Positions 43,825 through 51,349 of a stretch of 64,000 nucleotides of DNA are shown piece by piece. The stretch comes from Treponema sp. (GTDB lineage Bacteria; Spirochaetota; Spirochaetia; Treponematales; Treponemataceae). Each line of letters begins with the position of its first letter. Position 1 is the stretch's first letter. The translations under genes were made by a program, and so were the position numbers. Where the stretch lies: the NCBI GenBank assembly GCA_017549025.1, contig JAFYWB010000018.1, positions 1 through 64,000 of the forward strand, in the 5' to 3' direction. The notes below the pieces were generated by a model, which saw nothing but the letters and a program-made list of their open reading frames with translations, was not told where the DNA came from and made no database searches.

Positions 43825-45108
43825 ATGAGCGATTTTGACGTTATCGTGGTTGGTGCTGGTCTTGCAGGTAATACAGCAGCATACCTGCTGGCAAAAGCCG
43901 GCCTGGGAGTTCTGGTCATCGAACGAAGTGAGACCATCGGCGGAAAGAACGTTACTGGTGGACGTATGTATAGTCACAGCTTGGAAAAAATTTTCCCTGA
44001 CTTTGCAAAGGAAGCTCCACTGGGACGCCGCATTACAAAAGAACGCATCTCCATGCTGACAGCCGACAGCGCCACAACAGTTGAATACGCTGCAGAAAAG
44101 CTGGGAGAGCAGGGAAAGGCAACTTATGCAGTTTTGCGTGCTGAATTTGACCCTTGGTTGGCAGGTAAGGCAGAAGAAGCTGGTGCAGAATACGTAACAG
44201 GTATCCGTGTAGACGAAGTTCTGGTAAAGGACGGAAAGGTTTGCGGTGTTATTGCCGGTGGTGACGAAATGACTGCCGACGTAGTACTTTTGGCAGACGG
44301 TGTAAACTCCCTGTTGGCACAGCAGCTGGGCATGAAGAAAGAACTGGAGCCTTCACAGGTTGCCGTTGGTGTTAAGGAAGTTATCAAGCTGGGCAAGCAG
44401 AAGATTAACGACCGCTTCGGAGTATCCGACGAGGACGGTATGGCTTGGCTCTTTGCTGGTGACACAACTGGCGGAAGCATTGGTGGTGGATTCCTTTACA
44501 CAAACCAGGACAGCGTATCCTTGGGTATCGTAACAACTATCTCAGAAATCGGACGCAACGACATTGCTCCTCGTGACATGATTGAACGCCTGAAGAATCA
44601 CCCTGTTGTACAGCCCATTATCAAAGATGGCGAGGTTGTTGAGTACTCCGCTCACTTGGTAACAGAGGGTGGATACGATATGATTCCTACCCTGTATCGT
44701 GACAATGTATTGGTTGCTGGTGATGCAGCAGCTTTGGTAATGAACCTGGGATTCACCATTCGTGGTATGGACCTTTGTATTGAATCTGGTCGTTTGGCTG
44801 CTGAAACAATCATCAAGGCCAAGGAAGCTGGTGACTTTAGCTCCAAGACCTTGTCTCAGTACAAGACCGCATTGGACAACAGCTTCGTAATGAAGGATAT
44901 GCTGCACTTCCGCAAGATGCCTAAGTTCATCGAAAACCACCGCATCTTCACACAGTATCCTGCTATGGCAGACAAGATTATGAGCGACTTGTTCATTATG
45001 TATGGACAGGAGCCTGTTAAGTTCAAGAAGAAGGCTTTGGCAGCAGTTAAGGATGTAGGTTTGATGAACCTTCTCAAAGATGGAATGAGCGCAATGGGGG
45101 CAATGTAA
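43825..45108 (+). CDS. fixC: FixC-like ETF:quinone oxidoreductase flavoprotein
   Basis: 427 residues. FAD-binding N-terminus 'DVIVVGAGLAGNTAAYLLAK' with 'VIERSETIGGKNVTGG', and 'NVLVAGDAAALVMNLGFTIR' with 'GMDLCIESGRLAAETI' in the second FAD motif. FixC/ETF-QO passes electrons from reduced ETF to the quinone pool. It lacks its own iron-sulfur domain, supplied by FixX in the next gene (TAATG overlap). The likely partner EtfAB is encoded convergently 3.6 kb away. AAGGAAGG before the ATG; codon use suggests strong expression. Confidence 0.92.
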   Translation: MSDFDVIVVGAGLAGNTAAYLLAKAGLGVLVIERSETIGGKNVTGGRMYSHSLEKIFPDFAKEAPLGRRITKERISMLTADSATTVEYAAEKLGEQGKATYAVLRAEFDPWLAGKAEEAGAEYVTGIRVDEVLVKDGKVCGVIAGGDEMTADVVLLADGVNSLLAQQLGMKKELEPSQVAVGVKEVIKLGKQKINDRFGVSDEDGMAWLFAGDTTGGSIGGGFLYTNQDSVSLGIVTTISEIGRNDIAPRDMIERLKNHPVVQPIIKDGEVVEYSAHLVTEGGYDMIPTLYRDNVLVAGDAAALVMNLGFTIRGMDLCIESGRLAAETIIKAKEAGDFSSKTLSQYKTALDNSFVMKDMLHFRKMPKFIENHRIFTQYPAMADKIMSDLFIMYGQEPVKFKKKALAAVKDVGLMNLLKDGMSAMGAM

Positions 45109-45392
45109 TGGCAATGTCAATCGATGATAAGCTGGGTCTCAACAAGTTCAATGCTGACTTGAATTGGAGTCACATTGATGTAGACAAGGAATATGCAGAC
45201 AAGAGCGAAGTTCGCAAGGTTGTATTGGCTTGCCCTGCACACCTGTATCGCCTTGACGAAGATGGATCACTGAAGTTCAACCACGAAGGATGCTTGGAAT
45301 GCGGTACCTGCCGTGTTGCAAGTGGCGGAAAGGTTGTAAAGAGCTGGGAGCACCCACAGGGTGGTAGAGGAGTCCAGTTCCGAAAGGGTTAA
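45108..45392 (+). CDS. fixX: FixX-like ferredoxin subunit
   Basis: 94 residues. One [4Fe-4S] cluster from C42 ('LACPAHLY') and 'GCLECGTCR' (C62, C65, C68), the FixX/ETF-QO pattern. With FixC it rebuilds the two-part ETF:quinone oxidoreductase. Start overlaps the fixC stop by one base; menA begins two bases after its stop. Confidence 0.93.
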   Translation: MAMSIDDKLGLNKFNADLNWSHIDVDKEYADKSEVRKVVLACPAHLYRLDEDGSLKFNHEGCLECGTCRVASGGKVVKSWEHPQGGRGVQFRKG

Positions 45393-45393
45393 T

Positions 45394-46350
45394 ATGAACA
45401 AGAAGCAGCAGGTTGCAGCAGGAAAGATTACTCTTTCCATGTTGATAGACATATCTACACCAGGTGCAATATTTCTTTCAGCCATTGCGCCTGCTGTTTT
45501 TGGTTTTATCCTCGCCTTAGAGACAGGGGAACCAATTTCGGTGCCCCTGCTCATTACTCTTTTGCTAATTCCAACACTATTTAATGCCAGTATCAATTTA
45601 ATAAACGACTATTTTGATTACGTACGTGGAAACGACACCCACGAAAATATCTTTGGAGAAACAGACTCTCCCCTTGCCTTCAATCGAGTAAAAAATCCCA
45701 AGCCTGTATTCTGGATTGGCTTACTTTGCCTTCTGTTAGGCGGACTTTTAGGTATTTACGTTATCTACAAGGCAGGATACGTTCCCTTAATTATCGGTGT
45801 TATTGGAGCCATCGCAGTGCTCACCTATTCAGGTGGTAAATTTTCAGTTTCACACCTTCCCATTGGTGAACCTGTAGCAGGCTTTGTTATGGGTGGACTA
45901 ATTCCCCTCGGTGTATTCACCAGCCTTACGGGCATTTTAGATTGTACGGTGCTGATTAAATCCATCCCCATGATGCTCATCGTTTCACAATTTATGTTGG
46001 TAAACAACACCTGCGACATTGAGCGAGATAAAATTGCAGGCCGAAGAACACTTCCCATCGTTTTGGGTCGGGAAAAAATTCATGGAGTTGCTGCCGGTTT
46101 TACAGCACTTTGGGTTTTATCCATGGTTTTTTCAGCATTTTTTTGGTATCCTCTAGCCAGCCCCATCATTCTCATTATGATTTTTATACTCAGAAAACGG
46201 CTTAAAACAATTTACACTGGCCCCCGACTGAGTTCAACAAAAATACAAGATGTTTGGAATATGGTTGTTGTTGCAACAGCTATTGGTATATGGTATCCTA
46301 TTGCTGTTCTTATCCATATTCTCATAATCAAACTGCTATCAGTGCAATAA
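45394..46350 (+). CDS. menA: MenA-like prenyltransferase (UbiA family)
   Basis: 318 residues, eight or nine helices. The two Asp-rich motifs of UbiA enzymes are 'INLINDYFDYVRGNDTHEN' (near 69-83) and 'NTCDIERDKIAGRRTLPIVL'. MenA joins a polyprenyl chain to 1,4-dihydroxy-2-naphthoate, giving demethylmenaquinone. No men genes for making dihydroxynaphthoate are in the window. The downstream gene makes the polyprenyl donor, so the pair resembles DmkA/DmkB of Listeria and similar DHNA-using pairs. Substrate inferred from family and neighbours. Confidence 0.85.
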   Translation: MNKKQQVAAGKITLSMLIDISTPGAIFLSAIAPAVFGFILALETGEPISVPLLITLLLIPTLFNASINLINDYFDYVRGNDTHENIFGETDSPLAFNRVKNPKPVFWIGLLCLLLGGLLGIYVIYKAGYVPLIIGVIGAIAVLTYSGGKFSVSHLPIGEPVAGFVMGGLIPLGVFTSLTGILDCTVLIKSIPMMLIVSQFMLVNNTCDIERDKIAGRRTLPIVLGREKIHGVAAGFTALWVLSMVFSAFFWYPLASPIILIMIFILRKRLKTIYTGPRLSSTKIQDVWNMVVVATAIGIWYPIAVLIHILIIKLLSVQ

Positions 46351-46365
46351 CGGAGTTTTCATTAC

Positions 46366-47370
46366 ATGTTCTTTACAGCCTTACCTGAATTAAAAACCGA
46401 ACTATCCCATGTTTCTGCAGATATGGAAGCAATGCTGCCAGCGGACTGGAAAAAAGGCACTGTGGGAGAGATTATTGATGATGTAATGAACAGTCGTGGC
46501 AAGGGCGTACGCCCCAGTCTTTTGCTGTTGATGGCACGACTTGGCCCCAATTACCAGCAAAACCAGAAGCGACTCTTTCGTCTTGCCTCCCTTGCAGAAT
46601 TCGTTCACATGGCTTCACTTATCCACGACGATATCGTTGACGACTCCGTTCTCCGCCGAGGAAATCCCACTATTCAAGCAAAATACGGCAAAGATATGGC
46701 GGTTTATGCCGGCGACTTAATTTTAAGCCAAACCCTTTCTATAATCCTACAAGAAAATCTTCGTGATTCAGGTCTCCTGTTAGCTCAAACAATCCAAGAC
46801 ATGTGTAAGGGAGAAATCAACCAAGCAGCCTGTAGATACAAGTTTTCTGTTACTCAAGAGGAATACTACCAAAATATTTTCGGTAAAACTGCCTCTATGT
46901 TTGTCACCGTTTGTAAAATCGGAGGCATGGAAAGTGGTTGTTCTCAGCAGGTTATTGAACTTATGGGAAACATTGGGCTTCACCTTGGCTACTTGTTCCA
47001 AATCCGTGATGATCTTCTTGACTTTAGCCTCCAAGACATGGGTGATGCAAAATCCATGCGCCTTGATTTCCAAGAAGGAGTTCTTACCCTCCCCGTCATC
47101 TTTACACTAGAAGATTCTCAGTGTCAGACTGCCATGAAGGAGCTTATAGAAAAGGCTCGTTCAGGAATCCTTTCTGACCAAGATTTATACACTCTTGATC
47201 ATTTAATTATGAAGGCCCAGGGCTTTGAAAAAACTGTAAAAAAAGCTGAAGAACACAGAGATTTAGTACTTTCTATGCTAGAACAGCTTCCTCAAACCGA
47301 AAAAAAAGCTATTAGCTTGATTAGCAATCTGCTTTCCAAGTTAACTTTGCCCAAACCACCAAAAAATTAA
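46366..47370 (+). CDS. Trans polyprenyl diphosphate synthase
   Basis: 334 residues. Extends allylic diphosphates with isopentenyl diphosphate. First Asp-rich motif 'LIHDDIVDDSVLRRGNPTIQ', second 'IRDDLLDFSLQDMGD', and 'GKGVRPSLLLLMARLG' binding diphosphate. The residues before the first motif ('EFVHMASLIHDD') are small, consistent with a long C35-C45 product for a quinone tail. GGAG nine bases upstream; 15 bases after menA. Last gene of the plus-strand respiratory cluster, ending at a bidirectional terminator. Confidence 0.93.
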   Translation: MFFTALPELKTELSHVSADMEAMLPADWKKGTVGEIIDDVMNSRGKGVRPSLLLLMARLGPNYQQNQKRLFRLASLAEFVHMASLIHDDIVDDSVLRRGNPTIQAKYGKDMAVYAGDLILSQTLSIILQENLRDSGLLLAQTIQDMCKGEINQAACRYKFSVTQEEYYQNIFGKTASMFVTVCKIGGMESGCSQQVIELMGNIGLHLGYLFQIRDDLLDFSLQDMGDAKSMRLDFQEGVLTLPVIFTLEDSQCQTAMKELIEKARSGILSDQDLYTLDHLIMKAQGFEKTVKKAEEHRDLVLSMLEQLPQTEKKAISLISNLLSKLTLPKPPKN

Positions 47371-47440
47371 TTCACTATTTCTGATTATTTTAATTCACCG
47401 TTCTAGATTTTTTTCTATACTTTCACTTTTTCATAAAAAA

Positions 47441-47462
47441 CACCCTGCCAAACGGCAGGGTG
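47441..47462. terminator. Bidirectional terminator between the quinone and acyl-CoA dehydrogenase operons
   Basis: CACCCTGCC (47441-47449) pairs with GGCAGGGTG (47454-47462), with AAAAAA on the left (T-run for the minus strand) and T-rich sequence on the right. Confidence 0.8.
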
Positions 47463-47498
47463 AATTATTAAGATGTTATCTTAACTTCATGGTATAAA

Positions 47499-48647
47499 TT
47501 AGTTGATTCCCATCTTTGCAGAAATAACAATCTTCTGTACTTCTGAAGTTCCTTCGTAGATCTCAGTGATCTTAGCATCACGCATAAAGCGCTCGAAGGG
47601 GAACTCACGGGTATAACCCATACCACCAACCAACTGCAAGCAGCGGCGAGTTACATCGCTAGCAACTTCGGAAGCGAAGAGCTTAGCCTGTGCAGAGTAG
47701 AATCCGTAATCTGCATCGCCATCTTCCTTACCCTGAGCTGCCTTGTACAACAGGAAGCGAGCAGCGTTAACCTTGGTCTGCATATCTGCCAATTCGAACT
47801 GTGTGTTCTGGAACTGGCTAATGCGCTTACCAAACTGTACGCGCTCCTTAACATACTTGATACACTCGTTGATGGCACCCTGTGCAATACCAAGAGCCTG
47901 AGCACCGATACTTACACGTCCACCGTCCAAGGTCTTCATAGCAATCTTGAATCCTTCTCCAACTTCACCCAGCAAGCGATCCTTGGGGATTTTGCAGTCT
48001 TCGAAGAACAACTGGCAAGTAGAAGAACCACGGATACCCATCTTCTTCTCGTGAGCACCTACAGTGAAACCAGCATCGCTTCTCTCTACGATGAAAGCAG
48101 TGATTCCACCACGTGTTCCCTTGGACTTGTCAGTAGCAGCAAATACAACGAAAATATCAGCATAACCAGCGTTGGTGATGAAGATCTTGGAACCATTCAG
48201 CAACCAGTGATCTCCCTTATCAACAGCAGTAGTCTCTGTTCCACCAGCGTCAGAACCAGCGTTAGGCTCGGTCAAACCGAAAGCACCCAAGCTCTCTCCA
48301 GAAGCCAACTTGGACAGGTACTTCATCTTCTGCTCTTCTGTTCCGAAGTAGCTGATAGGCCATGCACACAAAGAAGTATGAGCAGCAACCATAACAGATG
48401 TTGTTCCACAAACCTCAGCAAGCTTTTCACATACAACTACGTATGTCAAGAAGGTCATTCCACCACCGTTGTACTTCTCATCGAAGGGGATACCGAACAT
48501 ACCCATGTCGGCCAATTCCTTCCATGTGTCAACAGGGAATTCTTCCTTCTCATCTACCTCTGCAGCACGAGGGGCAACCTTCTCTGCAGCGTACTTGGTG
48601 ATCATTTCAACAACACTCTGCTCATCTTCGCTGAACTTAAAATCCAT
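47499..48647 (-). CDS. Short-chain acyl-CoA dehydrogenase (butyryl-CoA dehydrogenase-like)
   Basis: 382 residues. FAD enzyme oxidising or reducing acyl-CoA at C2-C3, exchanging electrons with ETF. 'GAFGLTEPNAGSDAGGTETT', 'WLLNGSKIFITNAGYADIFV', 'GIRGSSTCQLFFEDCKIP', 'QLVGGMGYTREFPFERFMRD' and the catalytic Glu in 'KITEIYEGTSEVQ' are typical of butyryl-CoA dehydrogenases. Genes for thiolase, crotonase or hydroxyacyl-CoA dehydrogenase are not here. Downstream of etfB-etfA on one transcript, with AAGGAGG before the ATG. Confidence 0.95.
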   Translation of the reverse strand: MDFKFSEDEQSVVEMITKYAAEKVAPRAAEVDEKEEFPVDTWKELADMGMFGIPFDEKYNGGGMTFLTYVVVCEKLAEVCGTTSVMVAAHTSLCAWPISYFGTEEQKMKYLSKLASGESLGAFGLTEPNAGSDAGGTETTAVDKGDHWLLNGSKIFITNAGYADIFVVFAATDKSKGTRGGITAFIVERSDAGFTVGAHEKKMGIRGSSTCQLFFEDCKIPKDRLLGEVGEGFKIAMKTLDGGRVSIGAQALGIAQGAINECIKYVKERVQFGKRISQFQNTQFELADMQTKVNAARFLLYKAAQGKEDGDADYGFYSAQAKLFASEVASDVTRRCLQLVGGMGYTREFPFERFMRDAKITEIYEGTSEVQKIVISAKMGIN

Positions 48648-48711
48648 TTCATTCCTCCTTATGGAATTTCTATTTTATTCCCCTCTCAATGAGAGGGGAA
48701 CTATGTACTGA

Positions 48712-49725
48712 TTAACCACGAGCCTTCTTGATTTCTGCAATCAATACGGGCAATACATCAAAGAGATTTCCTACAACACCGTAGTCAGCACGGTTGAAGA
48801 TAGGAGCCTCAGGATCCTTGTTGATAGCAACAACGCAGTCTGCACCGCTGATACCAGCCAAGTGCTGAATAGCACCAGAGATACCACAAGCAATGTAGAG
48901 CTTGGGAGAAACAGTCTTACCTGTCTGTCCGACCTGGTGAGCATAAGGAATCCATCCAGCATCAACAGCTGCACGAGAAGAACCAACCTCGGCCTTCAGT
49001 TCCTTTGCCAACTCACGGATAATGTTGAATCCGTCAGGTCCACCAACACCACGTCCACCAGAAACGATGATTTCAGCACCTTCCAAGTCAACCTTATCAG
49101 CAGACATATCGGCCAAAACTTCCAAAACCTGAGTACGAATCTGATCAGCAGAAACCTTTACTTCCTCACGGATAATTTCAGCATTTCCACCAACAGCTTC
49201 CTTCTTGAATACACCAGGGCGAACAGTTCCCATCTGAGGAGTGTGGTCAGGACACTTAATGGTAGCCATCAAGTTTCCACCGAAAGCGGGGCGTGTCCAA
49301 GCTACGATGGAAGTTCCATCTTCGTTAACGTCAACGTCCAGTGCAGTACAGTCAGCAACAAGACCTGTGTCCAAACGAGCGTTAACACGGGGTCCCAGGT
49401 CACGACCATTGTTTGTTGCACCCAACATGGCGCTCAAAGGAGCATACTTCTTCATCAGCTCACAAACAGCAATTGTGTAAGCGTCAGTAGTGTACTGCTT
49501 GTATACTTCATCATCAACTACGATAATCTGGTCGGCACCATGCTCCTGAGCAGCCTTAACAGCAGCATCAACATTGTAACCGATAACCAAGGCAACCAGC
49601 TTTCCGCCCTGCTTCTGAGCCATCATTCTACCGGGAGTCAACAACTCCAAGCCCACATTCTTTGCGGAACCGTCCTCGTTTGTCTCAACAATTACCCAAA
49701 GATCGTTAGTTTTATTGCATTTCAT
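48712..49725 (-). CDS. etfA: Electron transfer flavoprotein alpha subunit
   Basis: 337 residues. N-terminal domain and C-terminal FAD domain with 'IIVSGGRGVGGPDGFNIIRE', 'GSSRAAVDAGWIPYAHQVGQ', 'TGKTVSPKLYIACGISGAIQ' and 'VAINKDPEAPIFNRADYGVV'. Makes a heterodimer with EtfB, carrying electrons between the acyl-CoA dehydrogenase and FixCX. No extra ferredoxin domain. Strong Shine-Dalgarno; 18 bases after etfB. Confidence 0.96.
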   Translation of the reverse strand: MKCNKTNDLWVIVETNEDGSAKNVGLELLTPGRMMAQKQGGKLVALVIGYNVDAAVKAAQEHGADQIIVVDDEVYKQYTTDAYTIAVCELMKKYAPLSAMLGATNNGRDLGPRVNARLDTGLVADCTALDVDVNEDGTSIVAWTRPAFGGNLMATIKCPDHTPQMGTVRPGVFKKEAVGGNAEIIREEVKVSADQIRTQVLEVLADMSADKVDLEGAEIIVSGGRGVGGPDGFNIIRELAKELKAEVGSSRAAVDAGWIPYAHQVGQTGKTVSPKLYIACGISGAIQHLAGISGADCVVAINKDPEAPIFNRADYGVVGNLFDVLPVLIAEIKKARG

Positions 49726-49743
49726 AATCTATTCTCCCCTTCC

Positions 49744-50547
49744 TTAGATAATGCTGGCATCGTTCAACATCTTGAACAGCTTCTTTGCACCTTCTTCTGG
49801 TGTTTCTTCTTCAATCTTGATTCCGCCTTCCCGCTTGGGAGGAACAAAGCTCTTCTTAACCTTTGTAGGAGAACCATTCAATCCGAGACGAACCTCTTCA
49901 ACATCAGTCAAATCAGCTACAGTAATCTGTGGGATTTCAGCCTTGTTTGCAGCCAGCTTTCTCTTGATGTTAGGATAGCGAACTTCCCATGCGGGCTGTG
50001 TATAGGTGATAAGACAGGGCATCTTGATTCCGATGATCTGGAATCCATCATCAGTCTGCTTCTTTGCCTTCAAGCTATCGCCAGCAACTTCAACTTCCCA
50101 ACAGTTTGTTACCTGGGGAAGACCGAGCCACTCAGCCAACTCAGGACCAACCTGTCCTGTGTCACCATCGATAGCCTGCTTTCCGCAGAAAATTGCATCA
50201 AACTTTCCTTCCAAGGTCTCCAGCTTTTCTACAGTCTTGCGGAGAACATAGCTTGTTGCCAAGGTATCGGAACCACCGAAAGCACGGTCTGTAACCAAGT
50301 AAGCCTTGTCAGCAGCAATAGCAAGACACTCTCTCAGAGCCTTTTCTGCCTGAGGGGGACCCATTGTAACAACTACAATCTTAGCATCAGGATTGTTATC
50401 CTTAATGCGTGCGGCAGACTCAAGAGCATATGTGTCGAAAGGGTTCACAATGCTGGGTACACCATCACGGATAAGGGTGTTTTTTACCGGATCGATTTTA
50501 ATTTCAGTTGTGTCCGGAACTTGTTTGATACAAACAAGAATATTCAT
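49744..50547 (-). CDS. etfB: Electron transfer flavoprotein beta subunit
   Basis: 267 residues, first gene of etfB-etfA-acyl-CoA dehydrogenase. 'MNILVCIKQVPDTTEIKID', 'NPFDTYALESAARIKD', 'VVTMGPPQAEKALRECLAIA', 'DRAFGGSDTLATSYVLRKTV' and 'IFCGKQAIDGDTGQVGPELA' are close to bifurcating Bcd-Etf complexes of clostridia; bifurcation itself cannot be proved here. GGAGG precedes the ATG. A 14-bp palindrome lies 108 bases upstream. Codon use suggests high expression. Confidence 0.96.
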   Translation of the reverse strand: MNILVCIKQVPDTTEIKIDPVKNTLIRDGVPSIVNPFDTYALESAARIKDNNPDAKIVVVTMGPPQAEKALRECLAIAADKAYLVTDRAFGGSDTLATSYVLRKTVEKLETLEGKFDAIFCGKQAIDGDTGQVGPELAEWLGLPQVTNCWEVEVAGDSLKAKKQTDDGFQIIGIKMPCLITYTQPAWEVRYPNIKRKLAANKAEIPQITVADLTDVEEVRLGLNGSPTKVKKSFVPPKREGGIKIEEETPEEGAKKLFKMLNDASII

Positions 50548-50654
50548 ATCTTCTTACCTCCTATATTTGCGATTCGCTCGAAATATCCACGAAGAAATAA
50601 TAATTATATCTTTTCCTAGTCTATCACTGGTTGTTCAAAAATGCAAGAAAAAAA

Positions 50655-50668
50655 TGAAAATATTTTCA
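50655..50668. promoter_or_regulatory. 14-bp perfect palindrome upstream of etfB
   Basis: TGAAAATATTTTCA in the 216-base gap between etfB and the flavin reductase gene, a candidate operator for the etf operon. AT-rich context makes chance occurrence possible. Confidence 0.35.
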
Positions 50669-50734
50669 AATCTGTAATCAATCAAATTTAATTAGTAGTG
50701 ACTTACATCCAAGTTTTGAGAACGAAGTAAAGAT

Positions 50735-50756
50735 AGAGGGGACAAACAGCCCCTCT
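50735..50756 (-). terminator. Short GC hairpin after the flavin reductase gene
   Basis: AGAGGGG (50735-50741) pairs with CCCCTCT (50750-50756); on the minus strand a modest T-rich stretch follows. Confidence 0.5.
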
Positions 50757-50763
50757 TCCGGAA

Positions 50764-51312
50764 CTATGGCTGCATCAGCATAATCTTTTCTACCTCACAC
50801 ACGTACATAACGTGGTAATCCTTGTTGGGATACACCTTTGGTTCAATGTCTTTGTCTACAAAGCAGGCAGGATCAAGCTGCTGGGCAAAAAGCTTTCGGC
50901 AAACTAGCACCATCTTGGACTGGTCAAAATAAGGCACACCATCTTCATGACAAACGGTGAGTCCCGCTTTTTCTATCTTGGCTTCATCACGGCCAGAAAC
51001 GGTCCCAAGATAGGTTAACTCCTTGCGGAAGCCCTCATCCAGCACACAAAGGGAAAGATGGGAAGAAGCATCCACAAATTCCTTTGTGTACCGCTGAGGC
51101 CGAATAAAGATGTAGGCAACATTTTTATTCCACAGCACCCCAAGGCCACCCCAGGAAGCAGTCATAGTATTTACCTTGCCGTCAACCTCGGCAGTAATGA
51201 GCATCCAATCCTTTCCAATAGTAGAAAAGGTATTTGCAGAAAACTCTTCTGGTGTAATTGTTTTGAATGTGTTCATGGATGTTTTCATAGATGTGTTCAT
51301 AGATGTCTTCAT
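50764..51312 (-). CDS. Flavin reductase-like FMN-binding protein
   Basis: 182 residues of the split-barrel flavin reductase/flavoredoxin family. 'WMLITAEVDGKVNTMTASWG', 'VAYIFIRPQRYTKEFVDASS' and 'HLSLCVLDEGFRKELTYLGT' with 'VSGRD' are family motifs for FMN binding. Such proteins shuttle electrons from NAD(P)H or ferredoxin to acceptors. The N-terminus is 'MKTSMNTSMKTSMNTF', encoded by four imperfect 12-base repeats each with an in-frame ATG, so the true start is uncertain; AAGGAG lies 12 bases before the first. LarA-like gene 37 bases upstream on the same strand. Confidence 0.88.
   Translation of the reverse strand: MKTSMNTSMKTSMNTFKTITPEEFSANTFSTIGKDWMLITAEVDGKVNTMTASWGGLGVLWNKNVAYIFIRPQRYTKEFVDASSHLSLCVLDEGFRKELTYLGTVSGRDEAKIEKAGLTVCHEDGVPYFDQSKMVLVCRKLFAQQLDPACFVDKDIEPKVYPNKDYHVMYVCEVEKIMLMQP
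51265..51312 (-). repeat. Four 12-base tandem repeats with in-frame ATGs
   Basis: Copies of ATGAAGACATCT-like sequence begin at 51312, 51300, 51288 and 51276 on the minus strand, each starting with ATG in the flavin reductase frame. The last copy has diverged. Confidence 0.8.
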
Positions 51313-51349
51313 ACTATAACAATACTCCTTGGGGCGCTTTACTGCAATA

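Noticed and set aside
48862-50619. A 585-codon open frame on the plus strand opposite etfA-etfB
   Set aside because: It mirrors the codon pattern of two unmistakable ETF genes, has no ribosome site and a composition unlike a folded protein.
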